Assembly: GCF_030851345.1 (NCBI RefSeq)
Contig: NZ_JALPNU010000017.1
Span: 25,855 to 89,854, forward strand
Source: Marinifilum sp. D714
GTDB taxonomy: Bacteria; Bacteroidota; Bacteroidia; Bacteroidales; Marinifilaceae
DNA length: 64,000 bases
Reading direction: 5' to 3'
The position numbers and the translations under genes were made by a program. Positions 53,219 through 62,247 of this stretch are shown here, one piece after another. The first letter of the stretch is position 1; each line of letters opens with the position of its first letter. The notes beneath the pieces were generated by a model. It did not search any database. It had not been told where the DNA came from and was given only the letters and a program-made list of their open reading frames with translations.

Positions 53219-54034
53219 TTATTTTTTAAAATCGAATTTTAGCGAATATTTCATCGCATTATCATTACAAACCTCAATACATCTGCCGCAATTGGTACAG
53301 GCTCCGCCGCGTATAAAATCACTTTCCTTGCCTACAATATCCAAAACAGGCTCTTCCACACAAACATCGAAACAATCCATGCAATGGGTACATTTTTCTT
53401 TGTCGTGCTTCACCTTGATTACAGCTTGCTTTCCTATAAGGGAATAGAATCCTCCCAAAGGACAAATGTGTCCACACCAACCTGCTTTTAAAACAAACAG
53501 ATCGACAAAGAAAACCACTGCAACAATTGCCCATCCAGCTCCCGAACCAAATACAATGGCTCTGTGAAGCATAGATATCGGACTGATAATTTCGAAGGCA
53601 GCCATTCCAAATACCGCAGAAACGATTAGGCTTAAAGCCAAAATGTAATACCTCAGATTTCTAGAAATGGAAACTTTCGCTTCCGTTTCTATCTTAAATA
53701 TTCTGCGCATGCGAAATGCAATATCGGTTATAATATTCATCGGACAAATCCATGAACAGAACATTCTTCCTCCAATCAATGCATAAATTAGAAAGATTAA
53801 TAATGCCCCCAACAACACTGAGCTAGACGCAATAAATCCAGACACCAATATCTGCAGCACAGCATAAGGATCGCTCAAATGTAAAGAATCAGCAATGATG
53901 GCAGAACTGTAATTGCCTCGAAGGATTTCCCATCCAAAATAGTTTCCTCCAGCAAAAAGCAACAGAAAGGACAGCTGAATGATTCGTCTTAGTATGGTAT
54001 ATTTAATCGTTTTCATCCAATTATCTTTAGTCAT
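53219..54034 (-). CDS. napH: Quinol dehydrogenase membrane component NapH
   Basis: The start at 54034 (MTKDNWMKTIKYTILRRIIQ) overlaps the napG stop by 8 nt; a TTG three bases earlier is in the same frame. A 271-residue protein with four membrane helices, the twin motif CSWICPMNIITDIAFRMRR and CGHICPLGGFYSLIG, and two C-terminal [4Fe-4S] motifs (CTHCMDCFDVCVEEP, CTNCGRCIEVCNDN). With NapG it oxidises menaquinol, standing in for NapC, which is absent here. Confidence 0.92.
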   Translation of the reverse strand: MTKDNWMKTIKYTILRRIIQLSFLLLFAGGNYFGWEILRGNYSSAIIADSLHLSDPYAVLQILVSGFIASSSVLLGALLIFLIYALIGGRMFCSWICPMNIITDIAFRMRRIFKIETEAKVSISRNLRYYILALSLIVSAVFGMAAFEIISPISMLHRAIVFGSGAGWAIVAVVFFVDLFVLKAGWCGHICPLGGFYSLIGKQAVIKVKHDKEKCTHCMDCFDVCVEEPVLDIVGKESDFIRGGACTNCGRCIEVCNDNAMKYSLKFDFKK

Positions 54035-54803
54035 CAATTAAATCATCATCATTCAAGTAATCGATAGCCGATTTCACATCCTTGTCATTATCATCTTTTT
54101 CGACTTTCTCATGGATTCGTTTCTCATCTTCTTTTTCCCAGCTTTTGATGTAATGGTCGCCAACTTTACCAGTTGCTTTATCCAAAGGCAGAACAAAAAT
54201 GGCAGCCTTCTCGGCAACACATGCCTGCTCACATACTCCACAGCCAGTACAAACATCAGAGTGAACTACAGGAAGTAGCTTGGCATGTTTTCCAGTTCTT
54301 TCATTTACCTCATAATCCAGCGTTATGGCTTTATCAATTAACGGACAAGCGCGATAACAAGCCTCACAACGAATTCCCCAATACGCCAAACAAGATTCTT
54401 TATGAATCACTGCCAAGCCCATTTTAGAATTCATTATATCTGGCTTCTCTTCTTCTTTGGTCAGTTTTTTTAAATCCAAAGCTCCCGAAGGACAAGAATC
54501 AGTACAAGGTATATCGGTACACAAGTAGCAAGGAATCGTTCTTGGTTCGAAAAAGGGTGTTCCATTTGCAATGCCATCACCTGGCTCTGCAAGACTCAGC
54601 GTATCATACGGACAAGCTTCAACACATTGTCCGCACTTGATACATGCTTTCAGAAAGTCTTTTTCTTTTAAAGCACCAGGAGGACGAAGCACATAGTCTG
54701 CCTTGGTAGTTGCGTTAATGGACTTCCCCCAAATTAAACCGCCACCACCAACAAATACAGCTCCTTCCAGTACTCTTTGAATTACTTTTCTTCTTGACAC
54801 CAT
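54027..54803 (-). CDS. napG: Ferredoxin-type protein NapG
   Basis: A 258-residue protein beginning MVSRRKVIQRVLEGAVFVGG, a twin-arginine-like signal with only part of the consensus. Four [4Fe-4S] motifs follow: CIKCGQCVEACP, CYLCTDIPCTDSCP, CLAYWGIRCEACYRACP and CTGCGVCEQAC. NapG relays electrons from NapH to NapB/NapA in the periplasm. The C-terminal 50 residues are charged and repetitive (EKVEKDDNDKDVK). The napA-napG-napH-napB-napD order matches that known from Campylobacter and Wolinella, without napF and napL. Confidence 0.92.
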   Translation of the reverse strand: MVSRRKVIQRVLEGAVFVGGGGLIWGKSINATTKADYVLRPPGALKEKDFLKACIKCGQCVEACPYDTLSLAEPGDGIANGTPFFEPRTIPCYLCTDIPCTDSCPSGALDLKKLTKEEEKPDIMNSKMGLAVIHKESCLAYWGIRCEACYRACPLIDKAITLDYEVNERTGKHAKLLPVVHSDVCTGCGVCEQACVAEKAAIFVLPLDKATGKVGDHYIKSWEKEDEKRIHEKVEKDDNDKDVKSAIDYLNDDDLIDD

Positions 54804-54839
54804 ATTTTTTTTAGAATGATGAATTAGGAATTATGAGTT

Positions 54840-57629
54840 TTACGCTTTGCTTATTTTCACCGTACACTTCTTAAAGTCTGTCTCTTTCGACATCGGACAA
54901 GTGGCATCCAAACAAAGTTTATTTACAAACACCTTCTCGTCGAACCATGGTAAGTATACCAAACCTCTTGGCACACGGTTTCTTCCTCGAGTTTCGATGT
55001 GCGCCTTAATCCGTCCTCGTCTTGATTCAACCCAAACCAAATCGCCTTCTGTAAAACCTTGCTCAGCGGCATCTTTCGGATGGATGTAACAAAGTGCTTC
55101 CGGCACCGCACGGTACAATTCAGGTACACGCATGGTCATGGTTCCCGAATGCCAGTGTTCCAATACACGACCGGTGCACAACCAGTAAGGATATTCCTTA
55201 TCCGGTACCTCGGGTGCTTCCATATATGGACGGAAGAAGATCTTCGCTTTATTTTTCAAATCAACTTTTGGCTTCGACATATCAGGCTTTGCAATCGATC
55301 CTTGTGGCATATTCTTCAATGCCTTTCCGTAGAATGCAAATGGTCCAACATCTGCTTTCTTGGCATATACATCATATTCCGAATTGAAGCGCCATAGCGT
55401 TTCTTTGCCATCCACAACAGGCCACTTTAATCCACGACAGTGGTGGTAAGTATCAAAGTCAGCCAAATCGTGCCCATTGCCCGTACCAAACTTGCGATAC
55501 TCTTCCCAAATGTATTTGTGGATGAAGAATCCGTAGCCTTCAAATGGTTTTCCATCCGATCCCTTCACCTTACGCTTGTCTCCTCCGGCTTCGGTATTGA
55601 TCTTACCCTCTCCAATCGGATCAGGCCATGCATATTTCTTTGCATCCTGGTTGGCAAACAACACATCGTATAAGGTATCTTCAGGAGAGTAACCCATGGC
55701 CTTGGCTCCTTCCAAAACATCTGGCAAACCATTCTTCAATCCAGGAACTTTCTGAGCTCCCCAAACTTCTTTCAGCTTGAATCGCTTCGATAACTCAACA
55801 AACTGCCAAACATCAGGCATTGCTTCACCAACAGGAGTTACCTGCTGTTTCCAGTGCTGGGTCCTACGTTCTGCATTACCATAAGCTCCCCACTTTTCGT
55901 AAATCATCGCCGAAGGCAAAATCAAATCAGAAACCTTAGCCGAAATTCCTGGGTAGGCATCGGAACAAACAATGAAGTTATCCATTTGGCGAGCTGCACG
56001 AATCCAGTGGTTCGCATTGGCCGAATTTTGATAAGGATTACAAACATTTATCCATGCAAATTTGATCTTTCCATCCTCAATGTCCCTGTGGATTTTCATC
56101 AGGTGACTACCCACTTTAGGGTTAATGGTTCCCGCAGGTACTTTCCACAATTTCTCCGAAATCTCACGATGCTTGGCATTGGCAACCACCATATCCGCTG
56201 GCAAGCGGTGTGCAAATGTTCCCACCTCGCGAGCGGTACCACATGCCGATGGCTGTCCTGTCAAACTAAAGGCTCCATCACCTGGCTTCGATTGCTTTCC
56301 TAATAATAGGTGTACCATATATGCCTGCTCGTTCACCCAAGAACCTCTGGTGTGCTGATTGAATCCCATGGTCCAGTAGGAACAAACCTTACGTCCATTC
56401 TCTATATACAAGTCGGCCAATGCCTTCAATTTTTTCTTGAAATCTTCAATTGACTCTTCGGGATCTCCTTTTGCAATTTTGGCTACCGTATCCAAATCAT
56501 AAGGCTTCAATGCTTTTTTAAACTCCTCGTATTGAATGATCCAGTGATTTACGGCCTTGTTGCGATGCTTCATTTCCATCACATCCCCTTCCTTGTAGCC
56601 AAGGTAAGCCAAAGTCTTTCCCTCATCAGCAGTCAACTTCTTGGCCACCTCATGTTTCACAGTCTCTTTTTCCTTATCGGTAAACTTAGGATGATCAGGC
56701 GTACGCATTCCGTAACCGATATCCACAAAACCCGTTGCAAACACAGTATATTTCTTCACAAAATCCCAATCGATAGACTCGGGATGATTGTACACAATCT
56801 CGTGAGCTATGTAGTTCCAGATCGCCAAATCGGTATTGGGCTTGAAGATGATTTCAATATCTGCCAAATCAGAAGTACGGTTGGTATAGGTAGATAGGTT
56901 TACCACCTTGGTTCTTTCCGGATGGCTCAATTTGTTTTCGGTAATTCTCGACCAAAGAATTGGGTGCATTTCAGCCATATTGGCTCCCCAGGTTACTACC
57001 GTATCGGTAATTTCCATGTCATCGTAGTTTCCTGCCGGCTCATCGATACCAAAAGTCTGAATAAATCCTACTACCGCCGATGCCATACAATGACGGGCAT
57101 TTGGATCGATGTTGTGAGAACGGAACCCAGCCTTCATCAATTTCGAAGCAGCGTATCCTTCCATAATGGTATACTGACCCGAACTAAAGATTCCAATCCC
57201 CGTTGGTCCCAATTCTTTCATAGCCGATTTCATGTGCTTCTCCATTTCGTCGAAAGCACGTTCCCAGCTAATCGCCTTAAATTTTCCTTGTTTACTGAAA
57301 TTGCCATTTTCGTCGACACGAAGCAGAGGCTTTTTCAGACGGTCGGCACCGTACATTATTTTGGCATTAAAATATCCTTTGATACAGTTCAATCCACGGT
57401 TTACCGGAGCCAATGGATCACCCTTTACAGCAAGTATTTTATCGTCTTTGGTGGCAATCATGATACCACAACCAGTTCCACAGAATCGACATACAGCCTT
57501 GTCCCAAGTCCAGCCACTTTCGGCCTCACGAGCTTCTGCTTTCAGAGTTTCCGGAACAGCAACTCCAACTGCCGTTGCTGCGGCGATGGCTGCCGAACTC
57601 TTTAAAAAATCACGCCTTGCAAGTTTCAT
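54840..57629 (-). CDS. napA: Periplasmic nitrate reductase catalytic subunit NapA
   Basis: A 929-residue protein with a Tat signal ([20 protein letters not shown]). The [4Fe-4S] site is Cys47, Cys50, Cys54 and Cys82, and the Mo-ligating Cys181 is in [29 protein letters not shown] and the C-terminal [18 protein letters not shown] are typical. The length is that of epsilonproteobacterial NapA (about 925) rather than the 830 of E. coli. It reduces nitrate to nitrite in the periplasm with bis-MGD. Confidence 0.95.
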   Translation of the reverse strand: MKLARRDFLKSSAAIAAATAVGVAVPETLKAEAREAESGWTWDKAVCRFCGTGCGIMIATKDDKILAVKGDPLAPVNRGLNCIKGYFNAKIMYGADRLKKPLLRVDENGNFSKQGKFKAISWERAFDEMEKHMKSAMKELGPTGIGIFSSGQYTIMEGYAASKLMKAGFRSHNIDPNARHCMASAVVGFIQTFGIDEPAGNYDDMEITDTVVTWGANMAEMHPILWSRITENKLSHPERTKVVNLSTYTNRTSDLADIEIIFKPNTDLAIWNYIAHEIVYNHPESIDWDFVKKYTVFATGFVDIGYGMRTPDHPKFTDKEKETVKHEVAKKLTADEGKTLAYLGYKEGDVMEMKHRNKAVNHWIIQYEEFKKALKPYDLDTVAKIAKGDPEESIEDFKKKLKALADLYIENGRKVCSYWTMGFNQHTRGSWVNEQAYMVHLLLGKQSKPGDGAFSLTGQPSACGTAREVGTFAHRLPADMVVANAKHREISEKLWKVPAGTINPKVGSHLMKIHRDIEDGKIKFAWINVCNPYQNSANANHWIRAARQMDNFIVCSDAYPGISAKVSDLILPSAMIYEKWGAYGNAERRTQHWKQQVTPVGEAMPDVWQFVELSKRFKLKEVWGAQKVPGLKNGLPDVLEGAKAMGYSPEDTLYDVLFANQDAKKYAWPDPIGEGKINTEAGGDKRKVKGSDGKPFEGYGFFIHKYIWEEYRKFGTGNGHDLADFDTYHHCRGLKWPVVDGKETLWRFNSEYDVYAKKADVGPFAFYGKALKNMPQGSIAKPDMSKPKVDLKNKAKIFFRPYMEAPEVPDKEYPYWLCTGRVLEHWHSGTMTMRVPELYRAVPEALCYIHPKDAAEQGFTEGDLVWVESRRGRIKAHIETRGRNRVPRGLVYLPWFDEKVFVNKLCLDATCPMSKETDFKKCTVKISKA

Positions 57630-57676
57630 ATATTTTGATTTTTTTATTTTTTAAAATTGTTACTAAAGCTTCTTCG

Positions 57677-57843
57677 GCACCCCTTTGCCTACCAGCACTT
57701 TGTTCACTCGTGTTTTAATTTAAATATGTTCACGAACTCCGCTTTGCTACGGTTCCCTAAAAGGGAAAGGTTCTTATTTTAAAGCACTGAGCTTATTTGT
57801 TCTTTCTCCCCTTCCAGGGGAGATCCCTGCAGGGAGAAGGGTG
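57677..57843. repeat. Composite repeat element, copy E2
   Basis: A roughly 167-bp element with ends GGCACCCCTTTGCC and AGAAGGGTG. It holds hairpins TTCCCTAAAAGGGAA and TCTCCCCTTCCAGGGGAGA, and shares GCTTATTTGTTCTTTCTCCC with copy E3. It lies between the cytochrome c gene and napA, with an extra segment (57700-57750) not present in E3. Confidence 0.75.
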
Positions 57844-57861
57844 TTAAAAACCAAAAATTGG

Positions 57862-58749
57862 TTAAGCTTCCTTTCTTGCCTTCTTGATATTCCTCAATCC
57901 AAAAACAATAAAAAGCAGGGCAAACCAAACTCCGAATACCGAAACGAAGAAGGTGATTTTCAGCCAGATTGGAGCCATTCTATCGGTACTCCAAATGTGG
58001 CGTCCTTCTATTGCAGAGTGACGTTCTGTAGCTTTAGCCATTACCATGTGCTCCTCCACTTTTGCTCGAGCAAATCCTTTGGTGGCTTTTACCATTACAT
58101 TCACTCTTCCTTCCTCATCACCTGGCAGAGTTGGATCAACATCTACATAAGCAATACCCAATTCGTTGGTTTGAGCCTTGCCCAATAAATGCTTCCCAAA
58201 AGTTCCCATTACATAGGCGCTTACGCTAACTTCAGGTTGTGGCAGCTCTTCAGCGAATACCTTTACAACCAATTTATCAACGTTCTCATCAAAGCTTAAT
58301 TTCATGGCATATTCTGGAATGACAATGCCTTCCATATTTGGCAATTCCTGCTTGTAGTTCTCATTAAAACTACGGATGTAAGCTACAATGTTCCACAATT
58401 CATCATCGGCGAAAGCATCGGCGAATTTTGGCATGGTTCCACGTCCCGTTTTAATTTTATAAAACATCGATCCATCGCTTTGCGCTTGAAATGGCTCTGA
58501 TGCTGGATCGCCCGGAGGTGGCGACATAGGTGTGAAATCATCCTGACTTGGGGTACCATGACAAGATGTACAAGAATTCTCGTAGGCAACTCTCCCTTCC
58601 AAAACCATATCATCGTCGAAAAGGAAAGGGCTTAGTTTTTCGTTGGCTTCCACGGGTACTTGCCAATCGCTTTGTGCATTCACATTTGCCACAGCCAAAA
58701 AGCAAAGGCAGAACAGAATGATTATATGATATCCTTTATTGTTCTTCAT
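57862..58749 (-). CDS. Membrane-anchored monoheme cytochrome c of the nap operon
   Basis: A 295-residue protein with a signal peptide (ending ANVNAQ). One heme site is C60-T-S-C63-H64 (YENSCTSCHGTP), with the distal Met probably in GRGTMPKFADAF. A beta-rich middle domain (about 140-240) that I cannot name follows, then a C-terminal membrane helix (KITFFVSVFGVWFALLFIVF). It is encoded between an NrfD-like gene and napA, 4 nt after nrfD. It may connect the NrfD/FeS unit to NapB or NapA. This is not a known NapC or NapM by sequence. Confidence 0.82.
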   Translation of the reverse strand: MKNNKGYHIIILFCLCFLAVANVNAQSDWQVPVEANEKLSPFLFDDDMVLEGRVAYENSCTSCHGTPSQDDFTPMSPPPGDPASEPFQAQSDGSMFYKIKTGRGTMPKFADAFADDELWNIVAYIRSFNENYKQELPNMEGIVIPEYAMKLSFDENVDKLVVKVFAEELPQPEVSVSAYVMGTFGKHLLGKAQTNELGIAYVDVDPTLPGDEEGRVNVMVKATKGFARAKVEEHMVMAKATERHSAIEGRHIWSTDRMAPIWLKITFFVSVFGVWFALLFIVFGLRNIKKARKEA

Positions 58750-58753
58750 CGCA

Positions 58754-60079
58754 TTAATTGTTTTTGTGGTTCATGTCCTCTTTTACTTCCCAAATCGGAA
58801 CTACAGGGAATAATTTTGCCAATACGGTGATAATCATCAATACCAAAATGAATGATGCTACGGTAATCGCAATCTCAGGTGTGGTTGGTGTATAGCCTGT
58901 CCAGCCTTCAGGAACATTCTGAATCGGATAGTAAGGAGCCAATTGGGTAGGAACTACAATCAATACTCTCTTGAACCAGGCTCCGGCCAAAACAATAACT
59001 GAGATAAGGGTTAACGGCAATGGCTTGCGCATTGGCTTGAACAAAATCAGAAGGAAAGGAATCACCAAACCACCCAACTGAACCAACCAAAACATTACCG
59101 AATCGTGTCCATAAAGCATTTCGTGAACATGCTTTGCATCGGCTGTGTTGGCCTTATAACCAGGAACGATAATTTCATTGATATTGAAGTACACATACAC
59201 CAAAGCAACCAGAACCAATAGTTTTCCCATTCTGTCGAAATGGTCGGCAGTGATATAATTTTTAAGTTTATAATTGTTGCGGAAGAAGTACATGGCAATA
59301 ATTACCGCAGCACAACCTGCTACGAATGCTCCCGAAACAAAGTATGGCCCAAAAATTGGCGAATCCCATCCCGAACGCAATGTCATGGCAAACAACCAGG
59401 AAGTAACGGTGTGAATGGATAATGCAATCGGGATAATCAGAACCAGCAACATGCGTGTGTAACGATTCATCAATCGGAATTGTTTTGCTGTATTGTTCCA
59501 TCCCAAAGACAGGCTCTTGTACATTTTCTGTTGCCACTTGGGCACATTGTTTAGCTTATCGCGACACAAAGCAATATCAGGCAACATGGGAATATAAAGG
59601 AGTAAAGCACTAATCGCTACATAGGTTACCACAACAGCAATATCCCAAACAATTGGCGATTGCACCCTACCGTGTATGAATACATTCAACAGACGATCTG
59701 GGCGTCCCATATCGGTAATGATAATTAAACCTGCTACCATGGCAAAGGCAACAGCTACCAATTCAGCAATTCGTGCCACTGGTCGTACCCAGTCCACTTT
59801 CATCATGCCTAATACCGAGGATACCAGCATCCCGATTAAAGAAGTAGCTACAAAGAAAACGAAGTTTGAAATGTAGATGCCCCACGATACATAGTCGTGA
59901 AGACCTGTTACACCCAAACCGTTTCGCAATTGTTGATAATAGTAATACAAGCAGATTATTAGTGATACCGTAAGAAATCCCATCCAAAGCTTGAAAGTGC
60001 CTCCCCAGTTCACATTTTTTAAAAGATCCCGATCAATTTGCTCCTCGCTCAGGTGACCTTTTGTTATTGTTTCGTTCAT
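58754..60079 (-). CDS. NrfD-like polytopic membrane subunit
   Basis: A 441-residue membrane protein with about ten helices of the NrfD/PsrC family: GLHDYVSWGIYISNFVFFVA near residue 58, ITDMGRPDRLLNVFIHGRVQSPIVWDI near 122, then KRVLIVVPTQLAPYYPIQNV near the end. Family members bind quinol and work with a four-cluster FeS protein, which is encoded just upstream. In this operon it would add a second quinol-oxidising entry point beside NapGH. A similar subunit is ActC of alternative complex III. Confidence 0.88.
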   Translation of the reverse strand: MNETITKGHLSEEQIDRDLLKNVNWGGTFKLWMGFLTVSLIICLYYYYQQLRNGLGVTGLHDYVSWGIYISNFVFFVATSLIGMLVSSVLGMMKVDWVRPVARIAELVAVAFAMVAGLIIITDMGRPDRLLNVFIHGRVQSPIVWDIAVVVTYVAISALLLYIPMLPDIALCRDKLNNVPKWQQKMYKSLSLGWNNTAKQFRLMNRYTRMLLVLIIPIALSIHTVTSWLFAMTLRSGWDSPIFGPYFVSGAFVAGCAAVIIAMYFFRNNYKLKNYITADHFDRMGKLLVLVALVYVYFNINEIIVPGYKANTADAKHVHEMLYGHDSVMFWLVQLGGLVIPFLLILFKPMRKPLPLTLISVIVLAGAWFKRVLIVVPTQLAPYYPIQNVPEGWTGYTPTTPEIAITVASFILVLMIITVLAKLFPVVPIWEVKEDMNHKNN

Positions 60080-60118
60080 ATTTTTAGTAATTAGTCAATA
60101 GTATATGGTTTCTTCCTT

Positions 60119-60235
60119 CACCCTTTCGCCTGTCGGCACTTTCCCTAAGAGGGAAAGATTCTTATTTATAAGCACAACGCTTATTTGTTCTTTCTCCCCT
60201 TCTAAGGGGAGATGTCCGATAGGACAGAGGGGTGC
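60119..60235. repeat. Composite repeat element, copy E3
   Basis: A 117-bp element with ends CACCCTTTCGCC and AGAGGGGTGC. Three hairpins lie inside: TTTCCCTAAGAGGGAAA, TCTCCCCTTCTAAGGGGAGA and TGTCCGATAGGACA. It is the most compact and regular of the three copies. It lies between the FeS gene and the NrfD-like gene. Confidence 0.8.
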
Positions 60236-60248
60236 ATCAACCTCAAAC

Positions 60249-61148
60249 TTATCCTTTATCCTCTCTCGGAGGCAAGTAGTAAACACTAGGCTGTGTACCC
60301 AATTCAGGCATTAGCGTGTAAGCAGCATTCTCTTCCAACAAGTGACTCAAACGCACGGTTTTCTTGGTAGTCCCATTGGTCACCAAATCTTCGTTCTGAT
60401 CGCCAAAGTAGTATACCCCATTCGGACATGCCGATACACAATAAGGCAGTTTTCCTTCGCGCAAACGGTCGGCACTGAAGGCACACTTGGTAACCGTACC
60501 TTTTTTCTGAGGAACATTCAGTTCCATATCGTAGGTTACTTCTGCATACTGATCGGAATTCTTAGGTTCGGTCCAGTTAAAGGTACGTGCCGAATAAGGA
60601 CATGCTGCCACGCAGAATCTACAACCAATACAACGCTCGTTATCGATGAGTACAATTCCATCCTGACGCTTAAAGGTTGCATCAACCGGGCAAACCGATA
60701 CACAGGGTGGGTTATCGCAATGCTGACAGGTTTTAGGCATCCAGTAGGAGGTTTTCTTCACCGGATCTTCCATTTCCAACACATTGATGTGGTGCATTTC
60801 TGGCTTTAGCTGATGTGCACTCTGGCAAGCTTTCATACACTTACGTGCATTCTTACACTTGGCCAAATCAACCACCATTACAAACTTCTTTCCCGGAATC
60901 CCTTCGCGACCTCTTTTTTGTAGGTAGGATAAATCCTGAATCTTATCTCCAGGTTTTAGATGGGCTACATCTACTTCTACCAATTTATTGTCGGCAGTAA
61001 GTACTTTTACTTTGTTACCGCTGGCTTTGTTCGAATCGGAGCATCCTTGCAGCAGCAAGGCCGATCCGGCAACGGTACTCGCTCCTGCAATGCCCAATTT
61101 TTGCAGGAATCTTCTTCTCGATTTGTCGGTTTTATTCGCCATGTTCAT
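60249..61148 (-). CDS. Tat-exported NrfC-like FeS lipoprotein with two missing cluster ligands
   Basis: A 299-residue protein with a Tat signal (SRRRFLQKLGIAGASTVAG) that ends in a lipobox (LLLQGC). Motifs II and III are complete (CQHCDNPPCVSVCP, CIGCRFCVAACP). Motif I is CKNARKCMKAC, where the second Cys is Ala, and motif IV is CAFSADRLREGKLPYCVSAC, where the second Cys is Ser. In NrfC/PsrB-type proteins those motifs jointly bind two clusters, so each of these should lack one ligand and may be [3Fe-4S] or absent. It is first in the nap operon and pairs with the NrfD subunit. Confidence 0.87.
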   Translation of the reverse strand: MNMANKTDKSRRRFLQKLGIAGASTVAGSALLLQGCSDSNKASGNKVKVLTADNKLVEVDVAHLKPGDKIQDLSYLQKRGREGIPGKKFVMVVDLAKCKNARKCMKACQSAHQLKPEMHHINVLEMEDPVKKTSYWMPKTCQHCDNPPCVSVCPVDATFKRQDGIVLIDNERCIGCRFCVAACPYSARTFNWTEPKNSDQYAEVTYDMELNVPQKKGTVTKCAFSADRLREGKLPYCVSACPNGVYYFGDQNEDLVTNGTTKKTVRLSHLLEENAAYTLMPELGTQPSVYYLPPREDKG

Positions 61149-61523
61149 CTGTTTCTTTTAGGTTTTCTTTTTAGCAGATGGAACATTCCAATGATGAAGG
61201 TTTTGATTCATGTGGTAGCTTGATCATTCCTTTTATCATGGACGTTTCATAGATTTATTTATTGAGTTAGCTATCAATAATCCTAATAAATATATGAAAT
61301 ATAGGTGTGTATGACTCCCGTTATGTTTAGATATCTAGATGTGTTTTAAATCGCAATTAAAGATAATAATGTCTGAATACCCCATTATCCAATAGATAGA
61401 GAACCTTTTCAGATAAAAAGATAATCTCATCGTTTTATACAGTTTATATTTAGAATAAATTCAGATAAACCAATTCCTTTGGGACACATAATGATATGTG
61501 CGTTTAAATAATAAATTGCCATA
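61149..61523. other. Region upstream of the nap operon
   Basis: This 375-bp AT-rich stretch should hold the nap promoter. An inverted repeat ATTGAGTTAGCTATCAAT (61261-61278) has 5-bp arms, but its 8-bp spacer does not fit the FNR or CRP pattern. A small hairpin CACATAATGATATGTG lies near 61485. I find no exact TAnnTTTG on the minus strand within about 120 nt of the start. Confidence 0.3.
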
Positions 61524-61642
61524 CCGTAGGGACACGAGATCTCGTGTCCGTTCATACAAATAACAAACAAAAAGGAAACGCCTATTATAATGAAAGGACA
61601 CGCCTTTATATAAAAAAGGACACGCCATGGCGTGTCCCTACG
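61524..61642. repeat. Left REP composite flanking the RAYT gene
   Basis: A 119-bp composite bounded by CCGTAGGGACACGAG and GTGTCCCTACGG. It holds two perfect 20-bp palindromes, GGACACGAGATCTCGTGTCC (61530-61549) and GGACACGCCATGGCGTGTCC (61618-61637). Between them are AACAAACAAAAAGGA and the small inverted word AAAGGACACGCCTTT. The right composite (62248-62366) has the same layout and orientation. The RAYT stop codon (61638-61640) is the CTA of its last flank. Confidence 0.9.
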
Positions 61643-62216
61643 GGATAAACATTTTATCGGTGGTCCAATTGGTGGGGTTGTTGATGATGTATTCCTGAAT
61701 TCGATCGTAATCCTTTTGATCGCGAACCACATGATCATGAAATCGCGATTGCCATGCAAACCATGCATAGCCATTCTTATTGCACCATCGGCTTAATGTT
61801 GATTTAAATTGACCTATGATTGTCGAGATGGAGCCAGACAATGATCCTCCGAATTGCTCGATTTGTTCTTTATTATCGGGCATGTCAATATTATTTCCGG
61901 ACATGTTGTTCAAATTATTAGCGGACACGATATCTCGTGTCCCTACGCCGATACCTATTAAAATGTGAATGTGGTTGGGCATGACTACAAATTCGCCCAA
62001 TTCAACCTGTGTAAAATGTTCTGGGATTTCCTCCAAAAACACATTTGCCTGCTTGCCAATGGGAGATAATTCCATTTTACCTTCACGAATATCTCCAAAA
62101 TCATGTTCTCGATTTTGGGTACATATGGTAATAAAATACCATCCTTGGGAACGATAATCGTAATTTCTTAATCGAATGTTTTTACGGGCTCTCATGCCAT
62201 TAAATTTTGAATACAA
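61638..62216 (-). mobile_element. REP-associated tyrosine transposase (RAYT, TnpA_REP)
   Basis: A 192-residue Y1/HUH transposase: IRLRNYDYRSQGWYFITICT near residue 14, the HUH motif H82-I-H84 in MPNHIHILIG, and the catalytic Tyr176 candidate in DRIQEYIINNP. The WQSRFHDHVVRD segment typical of RAYTs is present. RAYTs cut single-stranded REP hairpins and are thought to spread them. The gene is framed by two 119-bp REP composites. Residues 92-98 are encoded by a further near-palindrome of the same family, and residues 88-125 form an insertion-like, Asn-rich loop. A start at residue 8 is also possible. It appears intact. Confidence 0.9.
61923..61942. repeat. REP palindrome inside the RAYT coding region
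   Basis: GGACACGATATCTCGTGTCC is a one-mismatch palindrome followed by CTACG, the conserved REP flank. It encodes residues 92-98 in frame. Just downstream in the gene, CATGTC (61881) and GGACATG (61899) repeat the stem word of the other subfamily. Confidence 0.8.
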
Positions 62217-62247
62217 AATTTACATAAATTATTTCAAACATAAAACA

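Noticed and set aside
56922..57605. 227-residue plus-strand frame opposite napA
   Set aside because: It is an antisense shadow of a well-supported gene, without any recognisable motif or signal.
61261..61278. FNR/CRP-type operator upstream of nap
   Set aside because: ATTGA and TCAAT arms are separated by 8 bp. FNR sites need TTGA-N6-TCAA, and the flanking bases do not complete a CRP-like TGTGA either.
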